From Morella rubra (taxonomy: Eukaryota; Streptophyta; Magnoliopsida; Fagales; Myricaceae), in the NCBI GenBank assembly GCA_003952965.2, contig CM025855.1, positions 3,815,257-3,879,256 on the forward strand: a stretch of DNA of 64,000 bases, written 5' to 3'. A model generated the notes under the pieces. That model was not told where the DNA came from, searched no databases, and worked only from the letters and a program-made list of their open reading frames with translations. This document shows, piece after piece, positions 62,683-64,000 of the stretch (the stretch's first letter is position 1; each line of letters starts with the position of its first letter). The position numbers and the translations under genes are program-made.

Positions 62683-63906
62683 GAATTTGGTAACATTGAG
62701 TCGCCAATGTACTCTAGACTTCGACATTTTTATGCAACCATTTATAGCAGGTTTAATCCCTCTTCTTTTTTTTTTTTTCTTTTATGTTTTCTTTTTAGTT
62801 TTGCCTAGTCCTTCTAAATGTTAGTCATGCAAATTTTTTATTTAAACTTCTCTTTCTCTCTAGAAAGGCCAATCAAGTTATATTCTATTAAGCTTATATT
62901 TTAAATAGAAAACATGTGTGCAAATGTAAGTTCTCACTCTATAATCCAATAAGAAGTCTGCATAATTGGATTAAGATCTACGTGTACCCCATCGTTTTCC
63001 AGCCAAATTTGTTACAAGTGCACAAGATACTACTTTCCATGACATATTCAAGCTCTTATAGCTGTTTGGTTGTACTAGCATTTTTGCCAGCCTCAGATGT
63101 GTTAGTTCATCTGGGTCTTGGTGCTTTATTAATTACAAATTTTGATCATACTTCTTTACAGGATGCAGGTGAAACCAGCTAATTACCCGGCTGTTGTGTC
63201 TTTACCACTCTGCCACTATGACGGTCAGCTACTATCTAGTAACTTACCCAAGATCTCTGTCCTGGATTGCCTGCATTTATTCTCTATGCTCAAAACTTCA
63301 AATCCTTATGAAACTGATGTCAAAGCCCTAGGAACAAATAACACACTATAGATGCAAGCCCTAAAGGTAGGAAAATGACTTTCGCCACTTTTAAACATTT
63401 ATTGCTTCATTTTAATGAAATTACTTGACTGACTACATGAAAATGAACTAGTTGGAGTTGTATGTTATGAAACATCAGACCAAAGATGTTTATTTGATAA
63501 TTCTGTCAAATAACTTTGAGCTGTATAAGCTTTTGTCTGCAATTACGTGACTGACTATGTCAAAATCAACTAGTTTGAGTTGTATGTTATGAAACATTAG
63601 ACCAAAGATGTGTATTTGATAGATTCTGTCAAACAATGTTTTTAGGTTGGATTCCTCATTGTTAACATAAAGGAAAACATCTGGTGATCTTTTTGTGAGA
63701 TCTGATTATATCGGAGTTTGGCTTATGCAGTGATTGATCAATGAAGTTCTACCTACATCGTGCCTTTCAATATGTACAAATGAAGTCTTTTCTTTCTCAT
63801 TCTTCCAGATACTGAAAATGCCAAAGCATCAAGGCGGCAGCTCAAAGAAGCTATCTACTCGGCTCTGTTTGACATGAATGTTCCTGCGGTTTGTGCCATC
63901 AATCAG
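62683..63906 (+). pseudogene. ARP8: actin-related protein 8, 3' exons (partial at window end)
   Basis: Three consecutive exons of the plant F-box/actin fusion ARP8 are present: 62683-62750 (EFGNIESPMYSRLRHFYATI), 63162-63223 (RMQVKPANYPAVVSLPLCHY) and 63809-63906 (DTENAKASRRQLKEAIYSAL, then MNVPAVCAINQ). Their phases agree with one another and each has GT/AG borders. Later exons presumably lie beyond the window. The N-terminal F-box and the first actin strands (the GSGYCKFGWSKYA region) are absent upstream, where the PEPCK-like gene ends 491 bp away. ARP8 is a nuclear/nucleolar actin-related protein in Arabidopsis. This copy appears 5'-truncated and I treat it as a probable pseudogene, although a distant or trans-located 5' part cannot be excluded. 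Confidence 0.75.
63420..63637. repeat. tandem duplication in an ARP8 intron, period ~122 bp
   Basis: ACTGACTA...GAACTAGTTGGAGTTGTATG and the following GTTATGAAACAT-AGACCAAAG occur at 63420-63515 and again at 63542-63637 with about a dozen differences. Confidence 0.92.
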
Positions 63907-64000
63907 GTACATTTTGTCACCAGTTTTGTGATTGATTAAGTTCTGGAGGGTCATTCTTAAAACACAAAGCTTTCCAAGAGATTAAGAGTATTCATTCCAT

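Noticed and set aside
56488-63906. One continuous PEPCK-ARP8 fusion gene
   Set aside because: The splice phases at 62191 and 62683 do not match. The fused frame gives a read with no resemblance to ARP8, although the exon in its own phase matches ARP8 well.

Overview
The window is nuclear DNA of a eudicot land plant, possibly a woody perennial, though no species can be named from it. The evidence is long AT-rich intergenic stretches, multi-exon genes with GT-AG introns and protein matches to plant families. There is no operon structure, CRISPR array or recognisable tRNA/rRNA gene.

Layout: 1-4.9 kb holds a decayed Myb/SANT-like gene (2196-3600) and a perfect 27-nt inverted repeat. 4956-10146 is a broken Ty3-type LTR element with a 5-bp target duplication. 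It sits just 5' of a lone first exon of a BAG-family co-chaperone (10203-10431). 10.4-16.4 kb is intergenic with degenerate repeats. 16.5-24.7 kb is the gene for V-ATPase subunit H (VHA-H, 11 coding exons, +). All its reading frames join correctly, but the donor after exon 4 is non-canonical, and a Mutator-like MITE lies in intron 9. 24.7-34.5 kb is mostly gene-poor, with two weak gene fragments. 34.8-38.6 kb is a WEB-family coiled-coil gene (At3g02930/At5g16730 type, 841 aa). 41.45-46.66 kb is a NERD-domain gene (322 aa). 47446-48886 is a non-autonomous hAT element with a perfect 44-bp palindrome next to one end. 49171-52556 (-) is a cinnamoyl-CoA-reductase-like SDR gene (303 aa). Behind it lie promoter duplications, a three-copy ~121-bp tandem array, a second hAT element keeping its transposase C-terminus (53725-54979), and a large inverted/tandem repeat (55.4-56.0 kb). 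56.5-62.2 kb holds the 5' part of a mitochondrial PEPCK-like gene. It is followed at once, in an incompatible splice phase, by 3' exons of actin-related protein 8 (62683-63906), which run off the window.

The genes are unrelated housekeeping or signalling genes: vacuolar acidification, light-driven chloroplast movement, a nuclease-related membrane protein, an SDR and a mitochondrial PEPCK relative. They form no pathway together. The most unusual points are the VHA-H donor change, the PEPCK-like/ARP8 junction, the palindromic hAT element and the foldback array at 55.4-56.0 kb. All exon boundaries were derived by hand from reading-frame continuity, splice-site dinucleotides and remembered family sequences. 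No alignment or database search was run.
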